Translations under genes and position numbers: made by a program | From: Tolypeutes matacus | Lineage: Eukaryota; Chordata; Mammalia; Cingulata; Chlamyphoridae | Direction: 5' to 3' | Length of the DNA stretch: 64,000 nt | NCBI GenBank assembly: GCA_026826555.1 | Contig: JAKSZT010053928.1 | Coordinates: 44,961,311-45,025,310, forward strand | Notes under the pieces: generated by a model | What the model was told of the DNA's origin: nothing | What the model saw: only the letters and a program-made list of their open reading frames with translations | The model's database searches: none | Shown here: piece after piece, positions 34,516 to 46,465 of the stretch | How the letters are laid out: the number at the start of each line of letters is the position of its first letter | Position numbering within the stretch: the stretch's first letter is position 1

Positions 34516-35870
34516 AAAGGTGTCACTGTAGTTTATTCTTAAAGAAGCTTCCAAACACTCAAAATTGGGGAGAAGAACTCTTTTCTGCTGTACTTGGCTT
34601 TTTTGTGTGTGTGGGGGGCAGGGGGTTAATTTGGGGGCTTTAGATTCTTCTACCCCTACGTTGTAGTTCTGTGCCCTTCTTTTTTCATTTTTTGTGCATG
34701 TCCTAAAAATCTAAAGTCCTGATCCCATGAAGTCAAACTGGTGATTTGGGGATCTCCTGTTTTCTCATCTTTGGGATCACTGCACTCACAGAACTAGATT
34801 GTGGAGAGCTTACTAATTCTAACCAGTCATCTTTCATTGGGGGCTCCTATCAGACTCTGGGGCCTCGTGTATTTCTTCTCCTGGGTTTTGGACTCTTAGG
34901 TACACATTTGAACATTCAAACCTCCAAGGCTACAAGAGGGCTGCCCGCTGGCCCTTCTTGCTACCTTTCACCAAACAACTTTCGGTGTTGATTAGGACTG
35001 GGTACCAGGGTGAGGATCACCCCTCCCCATTTCCTCCAGCATGAGGTGGTATGAGGCAAGAGACTGTGGCAGCTGCTTTGTTCTGAGGTGAATGGAACTT
35101 CTAGCAGAGGTGGTAGGTATTTTGTATGTTTTAAGAAAAACAGAAAGTTAACAAAATTGTGTATTATTTAAATAAACAAAAAGTGCTCAGGTGAGTATGC
35201 TAATGGTTTAACACAGCTACTTTTAATTATTGACAGCCAACATAATTGCTCATCGTTTCCTATTCAACAGAGGAGGAAAAAGTAATTGATCCACTAAGAC
35301 AAAGAGTCCTTTAAAAAGCTGGCAAAATAAAAACTTACATCTCTATCCTGGGATGGTTTTATTTGAACCTAGAGCTATAATGCAATCTCTAAAATTTCTT
35401 TAAACTGGCTTGCAAGTGTCAAAATACTTGCAAAGCCAGGTAAAAGCAGACCCTAAAATTTCCCCCCTATTTTACTGTTGTCTCAACAACCCATAATTTA
35501 ACAGCACTTTTTTTAAAGGACTCACCTTTATCAAATCCTTCCTATAATCTTAGTTTTTTAAATAGAAATGACTGCTCTTACTTTTCACACTTATATTTCA
35601 TGAGGTTATGTAATAGTAAATGAAATTGCATAATTACAAAACAAGTATGAGGCACAGACAGGTTAGATAGCAAAGACCTGGGCTATTGATGGAGTGCAGA
35701 AGTCTGCGGGTGTTGCAGGGAGCAGTCAGGAGGCCCCTGCACTCCCTGGGCTGTTGGCCCCAGGCCATCTGAAAGAGAGATGGCCAGGACTTTGAGCAGT
35801 GGAGGTCAATCAAGAGATCCTTACTCTAAAATCAGTCCTTCCCAGTGGGACTAGACAGAATCTTCTAGAA
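34516..35870. other. No gene or identifiable repeat
   Basis: Includes G-rich runs at 34610-34650. An 81-codon plus-strand frame at 34746-34991 has no recognisable features. Confidence 0.55.
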
Positions 35871-36020
35871 CAATGGTTGTCAACCTTGGTTGCAAGCTGA
35901 AACCACCAGGGGCAGTTTTTATCACACTCGCAGGGGTTCTGATCTAACTGGTCTGAGGTGTAACCACTGCACTAGGATTTTTAAAAGCAACTGGAGGTGA
36001 GAACTAGGGCAACACTTCAG
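35871..36020 (+). mobile_element. hAT-Charlie-type MITE, degraded
   Basis: Starts 'caatggttgtcaaccttgg' and continues 'ctgaaaccaccaggggcagt', 'gttctgatctaactggtctg', 'aggatttttaaaagcaact', a typical order for small hAT-Charlie elements (MER5-like). The right terminal inverted repeat is eroded. Confidence 0.6.
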
Positions 36021-36659
36021 AGATACTTAACCAATTGCTGAGGTCAGACGGAATGCTCACCATAAAAGCTTATCATGCCCATTAATATTAAGGACAGGGC
36101 CTACTCATAAAGGACTCTGCTAAATTCCTGATAACCCAAACTGGTATTACAGAATAAGAGTTTATTAGGCAAAATAATTGTTTTCATTAAAAAATACATT
36201 TCAATTGTGTGTTTTTACCATAAAAGACCTATATTCATGCAGGGACCAATGAATGCAGGCAGCTGAAAATCAACTTCTGAAGAACCACAGATTGAAATAA
36301 TTGGGAAAACAAAACCTCTGAGAGTCAAGTCCACAACAGCTGACTACAAGGTTTGAGCAGCTAAGTTAAGACTAATGTGTGTATTTGGGGACCTGGGTAT
36401 TTCTATAGAAACACAGAACCAATCACTCTGCTCAGGCATTTCCAGGGGTCGCTGGAAACTCTTCCACCCTAGGAAGTCATCATAATCAAGCCAACACCCT
36501 GAATTCGATCTTTCCATGATAAATGAAGAGTTCAGAATTTCCACAATGACAGGACCCCTTTTATTTGTAGGGACTTTATTAGAACTTGGGGTGATGGGTA
36601 GGTGTTTGTTAATAAAAGAGGACTTTGCCCCTGAAAATATAGAAGCAACTTCTGCCATT

Positions 36660-37330
36660 CTTAGTTTCCTTATCTTGTTTTATTGTTGGCACTGCATCCC
36701 ATATTTATTTAAGATTTGTTGCCTTCCTTTTCCTTATTAGATGTAAGCTCCATGAAGGCAATATTACAACATGATTGCTCTTGCATTACAAGGAACTTAG
36801 AACAAGGTCTGTGGAAGTGAATGTGACTCAAGAGATTGAGCTCCCACCTACCACATGGGAGATCCCTGGTTTGATTCCTGGTGCCTCCTAAAGAAGACAG
36901 CAAGCTGATGCAACAAGATAATGCAACAAGAGACACAAGAAGGAAAAACCATAATGAGAGACACAACAAAGCAGGGAGTGGAGGTTCCCAGTGTCTCCTA
37001 AAGACAACAGACAAGACAGCGAACTGACACAACGGGCAGGCACGGCAAGCTGACGCAACATGATGACACAACAAGAGGCACAAGCAGAAAAAACATGAGA
37101 GACGCCACAAAGTGGGGAATGGAGGTGGCTCAAGAGATTAGGTTCCTCCCTCCCACATCAGAAGTCCTGGGTTTGGTTCCTGGTGCCTCCTAAAAGAAAC
37201 AAGGAAGATGAACAAACATAGCAAGGGTAAATGACAGGTGGGTGGGGAGAAATAAATAAAATAAATCTTTAAAAAAAAAAAAAAAAGAACAAGGTCTGGC
37301 ATAAAATGCATATATCTGCTGAATGAACAA
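36660..37330 (+). repeat. L2 LINE 3' end, split by a SINE
   Basis: L2 terminus 'ttagatgtaagctccatgaa..ggcaatatt' up to 36811 and its continuation 'ggcataaaatgcatatatct-gctgaatgaacaa' after 37299. Excising the SINE and one duplication copy restores the expected L2 end. Confidence 0.7.
36812..37285 (+). mobile_element. Multimeric (three-unit) tRNA-derived SINE
   Basis: Perfect 13-bp duplication agaacaaggtctg at 36799-36811 and 37286-37298. Unit 1 has the tRNA-like head (GTGACTCAAGAGATTGAGCTC; TGGTTTGATTCCTGGTGCC) and body. Unit 2 starts near 36984 with only the head's 3' end (CCCAGTGTCTCCTAAAGAC) and repeats the body. Unit 3 starts near 37126 with a second full head (GGTGGCTCAAGAGATTAGG; GGGTTTGGTTCCTGGTGCC) and ends AAATAAATCTTT plus 16 A. 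Units 1 and 2 both end with a GAGAGAC..CACAAAG(C/T)GGGGA(G/A)TGGAGG-type segment. Confidence 0.85.
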
Positions 37331-37469
37331 AACAAAGGTTTTGCTCTCTAAAAAGGAGAAACAGAATATACCCCAAGGTCATACTGGCTGGGGTGGTACA
37401 AAAATAAAATGGCTAAATATGGCAACACCCAACCTTATGCACAGCTAGTGAAAGCAATACCAAATTGAG

Positions 37470-37650
37470 ATGTAGTCACCAAAACGATGGCTACCATTTA
37501 CTGTCTGCTTATGACTGGCATGGCACACTATTTAGATTCTTCTCTCATGAGATCTTCACAACAACTCTGCCAAGCAGTAGATGCAGAAATTGAAGTTCAC
37601 AGAAGACAGGTGGCTTGCTCCAGGTTACAATGCTGGGCATCAGGGAGCGG
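37470..37650 (-). repeat. MIR SINE
   Basis: Plus-strand reading is the MIR complement: 'gctaccatttactgtctgct', 'gatcttcacaacaactctgc', 'caggtggcttgctccaggtt'. Confidence 0.7.
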
Positions 37651-37814
37651 ACCCACCTCCAAAGCCCCCCACTTCCCCCTTCTTAAACACCTCCAGCACA
37701 GCAAGGCCAGGAAAGGTGCACCTGAATTTTAATGGCATGATACAGATGATTTTTTTTTTTTTTTTAAAGGTTAACTTAAGGAAATTCACAAATGATGAGC
37801 ATTTGGTGCTAAGC

Positions 37815-38010
37815 ACTAAAATAACTGGAGCTGTTTATTGAGCACTTACTTTGTGTCAGGATCTATGCTATGTGCATACTCTCAATCCTATGAAGTAGGT
37901 ACTATTATCCATGGTTAGCACATCAATTTCAAAAAAATTGGCAGGTAAAGGGCTGAGATGGGAGAAGCTGGACCAGAAAATAAGCTCTTAATCCCTCTTT
38001 CAGGGCTAAA
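37815..38010 (-). repeat. MIR SINE
   Basis: 'gtttattgagcacttacttt', 'gtgtcaggatctatgctatg', 'gaagtaggtactattatcca' match the MIR complement. Confidence 0.75.
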
Positions 38011-38079
38011 AATCTCGAAGTCTGAATGACACCCTCCTTGCCTTAGGGGAAACTAAGTTCCCAGCAAACACACACGATG

Positions 38080-38250
38080 CTAAACACTTCTTGACTCTCC
38101 TAATCTCAGCTCTGCAGCCCTATGTGCTAGGTACAATTGGCATCACTTTGTTTTAAAGATGAGGAAACTGGGGCTTACGGAGGTTAAAAAAGTGCCCAGG
38201 CCACAGAGCAAGCAAAGGACTCAAGACCCAGTCTAGAAGCCATGGTGGAA
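38080..38250 (-). repeat. MIR SINE
   Basis: 'gtgctaggtacaattggcat', 'aaagatgaggaaactggggc', 'gccacagagcaagcaaagga' match the MIR complement. Confidence 0.7.
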
Positions 38251-38942
38251 ACCCTGCACCACATGCAACACAGCTGGAGTTATTAACAAAGATGAAATAA
38301 ACTACACACTCCTTTGGACTACCTCCTTCAAATCCTCACATTTTATTCTCTTATAATGTCCATTTTGTACCTTTTGTGGCAGGACCTGCCTAGGCGTTGG
38401 GGATACGAACGTGAGTAAGACCACAGGGCTCCTTTCCTTAGTAAGCCCACAGTCCATCCCACGTTTGGTAAGCATTCCCATCCCATCGGAAGCAGCTCTC
38501 ACCCACAAAGCCACTTTTTCTGTGCTTTTAGGTGCTGGCCAGCTGCCTCTGTCTGCTGGTTTGCCTGCATAAAATTTAATTCTTTGAGCTCCATATATCC
38601 AGCTGGCAAAGGAAGTCCTCGAAAGTTACAGATGTTTCCTCCCAAGGACAAGAAAGTGCTTATACCAAGACCTTAGTGTCTGCTCCTAAGCTGTGACTCA
38701 TCTGTCTTTTGGGTTCTGGCTACAATAACACTTCCTTCTTATTTTATTTCTGAAAGAACAAGGCTGGAAGGGAATCCTTGACCCTGGAAACAAGTAATAC
38801 TGGCAAGTCATCACAAGATAATAATTTAGTTCAGAATAAATGCACATGTTTTTCTGCAAGGCCCTAAGCAAATCTTCCGATGCTGTTTCATCTATCAATT
38901 GTTTGCTCATTGTAGCAAACACCTAAATATAGGGAGCAATAA

Positions 38943-39032
38943 TTGAGAGAAGAGTAGGAAGAACAAGAAGAGGAAGAGCAGGGGAGAGAGAAAAGAACAG
39001 AGAACAGATGGAGGGAGCAAGGGAGAGAAAAC
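38943..39032. repeat. Purine-rich tract
   Basis: A/G-dominated on the plus strand (gagagaagagtaggaagaac..). Bases 38260-38940 hold nothing I can name. Confidence 0.65.
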
Positions 39033-39174
39033 CAGATATGCAGATGAGGCAAGGCAGGAAACAAGATACCAGACAGATCCATGCTATGGTGAGGATTCAA
39101 AGCAGACAGGACTGCAGATATTATCCAGGCCAGTCAATCCACCAAGAGCCCAAGTCCCTCAAAAATAAAAATAT

Positions 39175-39425
39175 AATCTTTCTAATACTTATAGAGAGAT
39201 TATTATACACCAGGCACTGTAGTTTTTTTTTTGTTGTTGTTGTTGTTTTTTAAATTTACAATCACTATCTCAAGTAAGCCAGAGAACTCTGTGAGTTGTA
39301 TGCTATTATTACCCCATACTGCAGTCGGGGACACTGAGGCTTAGACTAGTTAAGTGTTGGGTAAAAGGTCATGCAGTGAGTAGCTGGCAGAGTCTGGAAA
39401 TGAATCCTGGATGTCTCTAAAGGCC
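39175..39425 (-). repeat. MIR SINE with T/GTT insertion
   Basis: 'attatacaccaggcactgta' then a (T)n(GTT)n patch (39223-39250), then 'gctattattaccccatactg', 'ggggacactgaggcttagac', 'ggtcatgcagtgagtagctg' (MIR complement). Confidence 0.75.
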
Positions 39426-39639
39426 ACGCTTTTTAGGGGTGGTGTATCCTGCTTCTAGGGTTCTACAGACTCTTCCAAAGGTAAGTGCCTGTCAAATACC
39501 TCTGACTTCAATGATGGTAAATGAGAGAGAGAGAGAGCGTGTCAGAGGGAGAGAAGGAGAATTATCAGAGATGAGAACCTTTCCACAGGCTCTGTTTCCC
39601 AGATGCAGAGTCCCAACCTCGCTCTCTCTGCCTTGGCCA

Positions 39640-39817
39640 CATGGTTCCCATCTCTGCTCTCCTGCACTTAGGCTGCAGGAGCCATGCAGGAACCAGACCC
39701 TTTCCTCCTGCAAGGTCTCTCTAGTGCCCTCAACTGACAATAATCTAGGTGAGAAAAGTAAACCCTTGTTTAATCCACTGCTGACCATGTACTGCACTAC
39801 GTACAGCTGAATGCATG
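39640..39817 (+). repeat. LTR-like 3' segment (MaLR-type)
   Basis: Ends with 'gtgagaaaagtaaacccttg', 'tttaatccactgctgacca' and 'cagctgaatgcat'. It shares a 39-bp stretch (one mismatch) with 40784-40822. The upstream part differs, so these are two separate insertions of related elements. Confidence 0.5.
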
Positions 39818-40469
39818 AAAAATATTTCCAGGGCCCAGATCTATTTTCAATGGGCAGTGAGAAAGGGTGGATTTGGAGCAGAGAGGCAATAAACTCATAC
39901 CTAGCATGTGGGCTTACACTTGTGCCAATGTCAGGGAACTTAGTGTGTCTGAAGGCCTTCCAAGTGGGGTTGGGAGTCGAGGGTAAAAAAAAGAGGTTAG
40001 ATGTATGCTGAATATAGCAGTGTCACATGGATTTTGATGAGGACTGTGCTAGAATTTAGCCCGAGTTACCTGCTTGGACATATCTGGTGATCTGGCCAGT
40101 GTTAGCATTAGCCAGCCTCTCTCTAAAAATTAGAGGCAATACTATTCCAGAAAAAATAGGAGTGGCGAGAGGGGTAGGGAAAAGGGATCCAATCAAGAGA
40201 AAAGCACAGTTAACATTTTTGATGGTGGGAACCCTTTGAACAACCAAGTCACATCAGGAGGGGAAGGCAGGGCCACAGGAGGACATATGCCTCTGTCAAT
40301 ACTTCCTACGTTGCTTTTGTCCGTGGAAGTGCTGTTTGGCTCTGATAAAGAGAAAAGGGTAAGTGAATGTGCCACAGACACAAAATCCATTTCCCTACCA
40401 TTCTGCCTTGTTAAAAGAATCCCAATACAGTCAGGGCACAGCTGAGGAATCCTGATCATTAAGCCAATC

Positions 40470-40860
40470 ACAACTGTCCTATTCTTCACTTTCTGGACCT
40501 CCCTCGCAGCTGAGGACAGTCACATGACCCAGATTGGACCATGAGAAATATCAGGGGATGCTGACCAGGGGAGCTTCAGGGAAAGCCTGTGTGCTTCTTG
40601 ATAAAAGGAACAGACATGGCTGGCTTCACCTCCTCCCTGTTTTGGCCACAGTTGTGATGTTTGCAGTAGCAGGGGTCCTTGTGACCCTAAGACAGCATAG
40701 AAACACGGAAGCGGCCTGGGTCTTTAGAGACACTGCACAGAATATTCCCCAGCCCGGGGTTGCCGATCTCCAGACTTTGCTATGTGAGAAAAGTAAACCC
40801 TTGTTTAATCCACTGATGACCAGGTATCATGTTACTTAGAGCTGAATGCATTTCTAATCC
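40470..40860 (+). mobile_element. MaLR-type LTR fragment
   Basis: Order resembles an ancient mammalian LTR: 'ggacctccctcgcagctgag', 'agtcacatgacccagattgg', 'cttgataaaaggaacagaca' (TATA-like), 'gaaacacggaagcggcctgg', 'gtgagaaaagtaaaccctt', end 'agctgaatgcatttctaatc'. The 101-codon frame over it is not a gene. Confidence 0.6.
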
Positions 40861-40939
40861 ATACTAAGAGGAACAGTTCCCAATCATGTTTGCCTAGCTT
40901 GACACAGTTTGAAAAGCAGCTTCACAACTATCTTCTTGT

Positions 40940-41035
40940 TTGACAACCTTGATCAACCCTGTAAGCCAGGCAGAACATGAGCCCATTTTAAAAATAAGGA
41001 AATGGTTTAGAGAGGGGAAGAGCCTAATGCAGAAG
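40940..41035 (-). repeat. MIR SINE fragment
   Basis: 'caaccctgtaagccaggcag', 'gcccattttaaaaataagga', 'tttagagaggggaagagcct' (MIR complement). Confidence 0.6.
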
Positions 41036-41605
41036 GCAGGAAGAACAAGGGATCTGCCTGGGCCTACTGAGCCCTACCCCCTTGGAGGGTATTGGTGGGA
41101 AGACCCACTGGGCTGCCATGTGAGTTCCGTTTATTTTGGGAACCCTACCCTTGGATTATGATCCTGCAAGAGCTAGCACATTCTCACAAAATGTAAGTAA
41201 GCAAAGCTAATTTAATATTTTGGACCCTGGCCTCACCCGAAGGATCGAGGAAGGCCTGCTGGTTCCAGCTGGACTGGATGAGTGGCCGCGTGAGGATGAG
41301 GGGTGATTTCTTTCCTTCCCTAGGCCCACCAGCAGAGCTGTTCCAATCCAGGAGGTGTGCTATATTTACAGGGCACTGAGAAGGAATTTATATCTGCCCC
41401 GAATGAATGGTAAGGGATTTGTCCACGAGAGTGGCGGCACTCTGCTTCTCAAAGTTGTTACTCAAACTGTCACTGGTTTAAATTACCCAATTGCCCATTC
41501 ATTCCATGTAAAAGTCATCACTGAGCTAAGAATAAGAAAATAAAGATACTGTATGATTAAGGAGGCATTTTCTACAGCAACAACTACAGCAAATGATCTA
41601 CATAA

Positions 41606-41712
41606 AAAGGAAAAAGGAAAAGGAAGGAAGGAGAGGGAGGAGAAGAGAGGAGAGGAAGAGAGAAGAGAAGAAGGGACAGAGAGAGAAAACAAAATAGGAG
41701 GGAAAAAAAGGA
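41606..41712. repeat. Polypurine tract, ~105 nt
   Basis: Nearly uninterrupted A/G on the plus strand (aaaaggaaaaaggaaaagga..agaagaagggacagagagag). Bases 41036-41605 and 41713-42330 hold nothing I can name. Confidence 0.9.
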
Positions 41713-42334
41713 CACCTCTGAGTTGGATGCAGCCTCTCTATGGCCATCAGACAGGAGATTCCATGTCTCCCAGGCGTGATGTGTGACCTCAAACACCTCT
41801 CGAAGCTGCCTAAGAGGGCTGCCAGGAAGAGGCTGCCCTTCTGAGATTCTTCACGGCAAGTACATGGCACCATCTGGAGCCCTGGTCAACCCTTAGCAGG
41901 CTCTGAGGACCTGAAATGATGTCAGTTTGGACCAACAGGGTTGTACAAGGCCCTACTCCACACACTGCAAGGGGAATAGTGCCCTCTGGAGTTGTGCCGC
42001 AAACCATCTGCATGACCCTATGGGGTCGTCCTCACTGACTCCACCTCTGGTCATCAATTGCTCCTGAAGCCTAGACAGAGGGTGAACACTGAGTCAAAAC
42101 CCACCCAGCTGACTTCCTGGGCCCCTCTGTCCCGTCGCTGCCACCACTGGTGCTCTCCTCTCTTCCCCAATTGAGGAGGTATGTTCTGTGACCTTAATTA
42201 AGGTAAGGAGACACGTTTCCTCCAAACCACACATGGATCAACATTCACATCCTCAAATACCTGTGATGGGCTCTGATGCCCAGCTTTTAATTTACTTGTA
42301 AAATTTCTTCTGTGCTTCACTTGTCTTGGTCACT

Positions 42335-42425
42335 ATTTCTTTCTCTCCAAGTTCCCCAAAGCAGACAAAGTCTTTGCAATTCCTAATACACAAGTGGGTT
42401 CTCAGTACTGGTTTGAGACAACAAC
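42335..42425 (+). repeat. L2 LINE 3' fragment
   Basis: 'ccaagttccccaaagcagac', 'aatacacaagtgggttctca', 'gtactggtttgagac' resemble a degraded L2 end. Confidence 0.4.
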
Positions 42426-42674
42426 CATCGTAAATAACAGAGAAATGGACGGATTTAGTTAGTCTTTAGATAAGGCTTGATTTCACTTGTTATGCATTTC
42501 ACTAATTCTCTGTAAGAGATTTCAATGCTCCACACGGAATCCTACAGAACTTTCCGTTGAAATCTGTCCCTTGTCATCTCAGGCTCTTGAGATTTAAGGG
42601 GAGGGGCAGGAGAGATGGGAAGAAGTTGCCAGAGAGAGAAAGAGAGAGAGCATTCCTTGGAAGGGGGCCCAGTG

Positions 42675-42835
42675 TAGCAGTCATGCATATGTTCCCTCAG
42701 ATCAAATCCTGACTGGATCATTTACTATCTGTGGGACCTCAATCTCCATCTGTCTCAGATCCCTCGAACAAAAATGGGGTTTATAATAGTACTGACTTCA
42801 CAGAGTTGTTGCAAGGACCAAACCTACCACATAGG
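42675..42835 (+). repeat. MIR SINE
   Basis: 'ctgactggatcatttactat', 'ctgtgggacctcaatctcca', 'aaaatggggtttataatagt', 'agagttgttgcaaggacc' match MIR. Bases 42840-44340 hold nothing else I can name. Confidence 0.75.
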
Positions 42836-44339
42836 AAGCCATTATCATCTCCTCGCAGAGCTGAATTTGGTCAAAAATAGAATCAAAGAGGAGAAAAGCA
42901 AAGGCCAGCCAGCTGTGAAAATTCCAACCAGGCAGGGCTGACTCCCATATTCCCTGGAACTCTGCTGTCCCTTGAGGCTGGACCAGGATCCTCCAGGGGA
43001 AGTCCTGATTTATATTGAGTACAGATGGCCTCGTTCAGCCCTCAGGGCTGTACAGCCAGAGTTTATGAGCATATGCTGCTTATATGATTTTTATTTAAGT
43101 CGAAAATCATATATGGATGCCAAATATGATTTTAGAAGTACACACATTATTACATTTTTAAAAATAGTTTCTAAATTGGTTTATCACTGTTTCTCAATGT
43201 CACAATACCTCTTCTTATAACAAAATGATAGATTCTGCTTCCAATAAACACTCCCCCATGTTGAAGTATGCTCTTAGTCTGCATTCCTGATAAAAAAATC
43301 AATTGACAAGCTCTGTCCTCATAGGGCCTGTTTCAAGATTTCCATCACAGGGCCAATCCCATGGCTTCACTCTCTACTAAAAATTACTCAAGTGTTCCCG
43401 GTGGCATGGGAAACATTTAAGGTGCCAACCCACACAAGCCCCTCCTATACCGGTTCTCAGTGATGATATAAACAGCGGCTAGAAAAGAGGTCAAACTTCC
43501 TTAAACAGGCCCAGCACACTTGACTTATTTTAATCCCCTTCCCAGATTTATGCACTGCTCTACCACTTTCATTTTAAAACAATATTTTGACTTTGATTTT
43601 CTCTTTAAGAAATGGCCAGAAACCCACACTTCTAATTTCTTCCTGTTGCCATGCTCTTGCTATATTTGCTCAGTTTTGATACAAAGGTGGACACAAGGAC
43701 CACAGAGAAAGTGTTTAAATGCATCCTTTCTCAAGTGTGCCTAACCTCTCACCTCTCTCTTGCAGTGCCAATGGGGAGAGAACGGTAAATCCCAGGATGA
43801 AGCTGGGGTGGTCTCAGGGATCTTTGTTCCTGGGAATGAAGGCCTAGGAGCTCTCCAAGCTTCCCTGGGGTTGGAAGGGAGGCAAAGCCCTTGGCAGTCT
43901 CTCTACACCTGAGACTGTGAGAGAATGCTGGAGGAACACACCCAGCTTGCTGCAAATGCCAGTATCTCAGTATAGAAGAGAGCAGCTCTTTCCAGCTTGC
44001 CAGACCACTGCCCAGAACGGCAAGTGCAGGGATGGCTCCTCAAGCTGTGACTGCTTTTGGAAGAATCCAGACTATAAGATGTGCTTTAAAAATGTTCTAC
44101 TGAGAGGAAACATATGGTCACAACCCCGTAGCTTGGTTCTTATAAATCTGTGCCTAAATGCATCGGAAAGCCATGCCTTTCAGGCTGTTATACTTTCAGA
44201 GGCATTTAAGGCTTTCTTTCCCTTCAAGACTGACCTTAACCCCCCTCCTCTCTTTTTCCTGGGAGGAACAATCCTGCAATGTTTTTGTTGCTGCAATGCT
44301 TTGTTTTGGGTAGGCTGTTTGTTTGTTTTGCCTTTTTCC

Positions 44340-44530
44340 CTTTATTAGAGAAGTTGTGGGTTTACAGAAAAATCATGCATAAAATACGGGATTCCCATAT
44401 ACCATGCTATTATTAACACCTTGCGTTAGTGTGAAATATTTGTTACAATTGATGACAGCACATTTTTATAGTTGTCCATGGTTTAACTTTGGGTTCACTG
44501 TTTGCTGCAAAGCTTTTGTAGCAACTGCCC
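44340..44530 (-). repeat. L1 3' UTR fragment
   Basis: Complement of an L1 3' UTR: 'agaagttgtgggtttacaga', 'ggattcccatataccatgct', 'gttacaattgatgacagcac', 'tccatggtttaactttgggt'. Confidence 0.7.
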
Positions 44531-45294
44531 CCATGGTTCTCTGGCTTCTCCCAGGATGGATCATCATTTGGGCACCTAAGACCCTTTGGTCACTATGCGG
44601 GAGGCTGCCTCCTCCATCTCCACACACTTGAATCCTCTCAGTGGCTCTTGTCCACTGACAGCCCTTGCTCTTCAATTTCTGTGCTCTCAGTCTTTTCCCA
44701 TCCCTAAACACCATTGTTCCCATATCTGTTGCCAAACTGTTAGGGTTGTGGTAATAGTAAAAAGCCTTGAGGCAAATTACAACCACAACAGCTGTGTTTA
44801 CTAAGAGCTACAGATGAACTCATCCCAGAGCTTTCAGAGCCAACAGGCAGATTCAGAACCTTCCAGAAGCACCCCACCCTCAGGATGTTCGCTGGCTGCC
44901 TGAGCCTCCTGTTCCCTAAGCCAGTCCTGACTTTCGGAGGAGACCCTCTGCCAAGCACAAAGGGCCTCTTTTCACTCTTAACAATTTTTATATGTTTTCT
45001 TCTCACAGCTGCAGTGATTTACACCTAGCTGTTTATGACTCTGGACAGCCGCCAGTTACAAAGAAGTAGGCAACCAGTGGGATTAGTGGGTCTCCTGAGA
45101 GTGCAAGAAAACTACTCTCCACCCCAGACCCCCCAAATGTCTCCCTAACCACCTGTAACAAGGCCTAAAATCCTACCATTCATCATTCAATCCTTTGGAG
45201 CATCAGGTGACTGCTAGAAAATGCAAAGGTTCTAGAGTCCTATCAGCTGTCCATACCTCAAGGTGCATTAGCTTATCAGAAATGTCTCTGAGGC

Positions 45295-45382
45295 TTTTTT
45301 TTTTAAGGAGGTGCTGGAGATTGAATCCAGGACCTCGTACATGGGAAGCAGGTGCTCAGTCACTGAGCTACATCTGCTTCCC
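45295..45382 (-). mobile_element. tRNA-derived SINE monomer
   Basis: Minus-strand head GGGAAGCAGATGTAGCTCAG and box B GGATTCAATCTCC with a short A tail (T run from 45295). A 6-bp AGGCTT occurs on both sides. Confidence 0.8.
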
Positions 45383-45489
45383 AAGGCTTCCTTTTATCAC
45401 CTGTAAAACTGATACCCATTTTACCAGCTTTAGGTGGAAATGCTTCCTAACGTCTAAAATACATACAAATTGTTATTAGTTCCTGGGTC

Positions 45490-45705
45490 AAAAGGCAAGT
45501 GGTGGGGGAGGGGGGAATGGGGAGTCATTGCTTAATAAACACAGATCTATCTGACGTGCCGAAAAAGTTTTGGTAATGGATGATGGTAGCACAATATTGT
45601 AAATGTAATTAATGCCACTGAATTGAATGCTTAAAAAGGGTTAAAATGGCAAATTTTATGTCATATATATTGCCACTATATATATATTTTAAAAGCAAAC
45701 ATTCT
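45490..45705 (+). repeat. L1M 3' UTR
   Basis: 'gggagtcattgcttaataaa', 'aaaagttttggtaatggatg', 'atgccactgaattgaatgct', 'gggttaaaatggcaaatttt', ending in (AT)n. The same family as 17640-17825. Confidence 0.75.
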
Positions 45706-46194
45706 TGAAAGAGACTTCACTGAAACGCAACAGCTTTTAGGCAACTTGGAGTTACTATGGCAACAGAGGGCAGGTCCTTGGGGGATGTGGCTGGCGAGTC
45801 TGCTCCAGGAGGTGACTCTTATAAACAGGCAAGTTGGCTAGGTGTTAGCCAGTTTTCCTAGATTGGAAAAACTTTGATGGTTTCCTTTCCATGCGTGGTG
45901 CATGACTGCCAGATTGTTGCTGACTGCCCACCCCATGCAGGAAGAAGAGCCATCTTGTGCCCCTTGTTCTTCCTCGAAACCCCCTGCCCCTTATGGGTCA
46001 CATTGAACAAATCTTTTTCCTCATTTGCCAGCCCTTCAGGGTCCTTCCCCTTCTGGCCCCTCAGACCCAAATCAAGCTTCCCCTGCCCCTGACTTGGCCA
46101 AACATGTCAGTTTCTGCTATCAGTCTTCATAAAGCATGGCTCTGAGTTCCCCCACATCTTACTCCTTCCAACCAAAAAGGCTCTGGTTTGCCTA

Positions 46195-46465
46195 GATATT
46201 AGTAACAGCAAAAATGAACATAGACCTTAATGAATACCAGGCATTGTTCTCATAGTTTTCTATGTAATAATTCATTCAGGCTTTATAGGAACTACAAACA
46301 GGTGCTATTATTGGCCCCTCCCTCATCCCCACCCCACTTTACAGATGAGAGAACAGAAGCCCAGGGAGCCTAAGTGACTTGCATGCAATCACACAGTCAG
46401 TGCAGAGCCAAGACTTAACCTTGGGTCCAGCTAGTTCCACCATCCATCCTCTTAGCACTGAGAGT
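46195..46465 (-). repeat. MIR SINE, long copy
   Basis: 'gaataccaggcattgttctc', 'aggtgctattattggcccct', 'ccactttacagatgagagaa', 'gtgacttgcatgcaatcaca' (MIR complement). Bases 45710-46190 hold nothing I can name. Confidence 0.8.

Noticed and set aside
36709..37133. 133- and 81-codon minus-strand frames with hydrophobic stretches
   Set aside because: Antisense translation of the multimeric SINE; hydrophobicity comes from the repeat's composition.
43917..44348. 143-codon plus-strand open frame
   Set aside because: Opposite strand to MGAT5, runs into L1 3' UTR sequence, has no recognisable domain or splice context.
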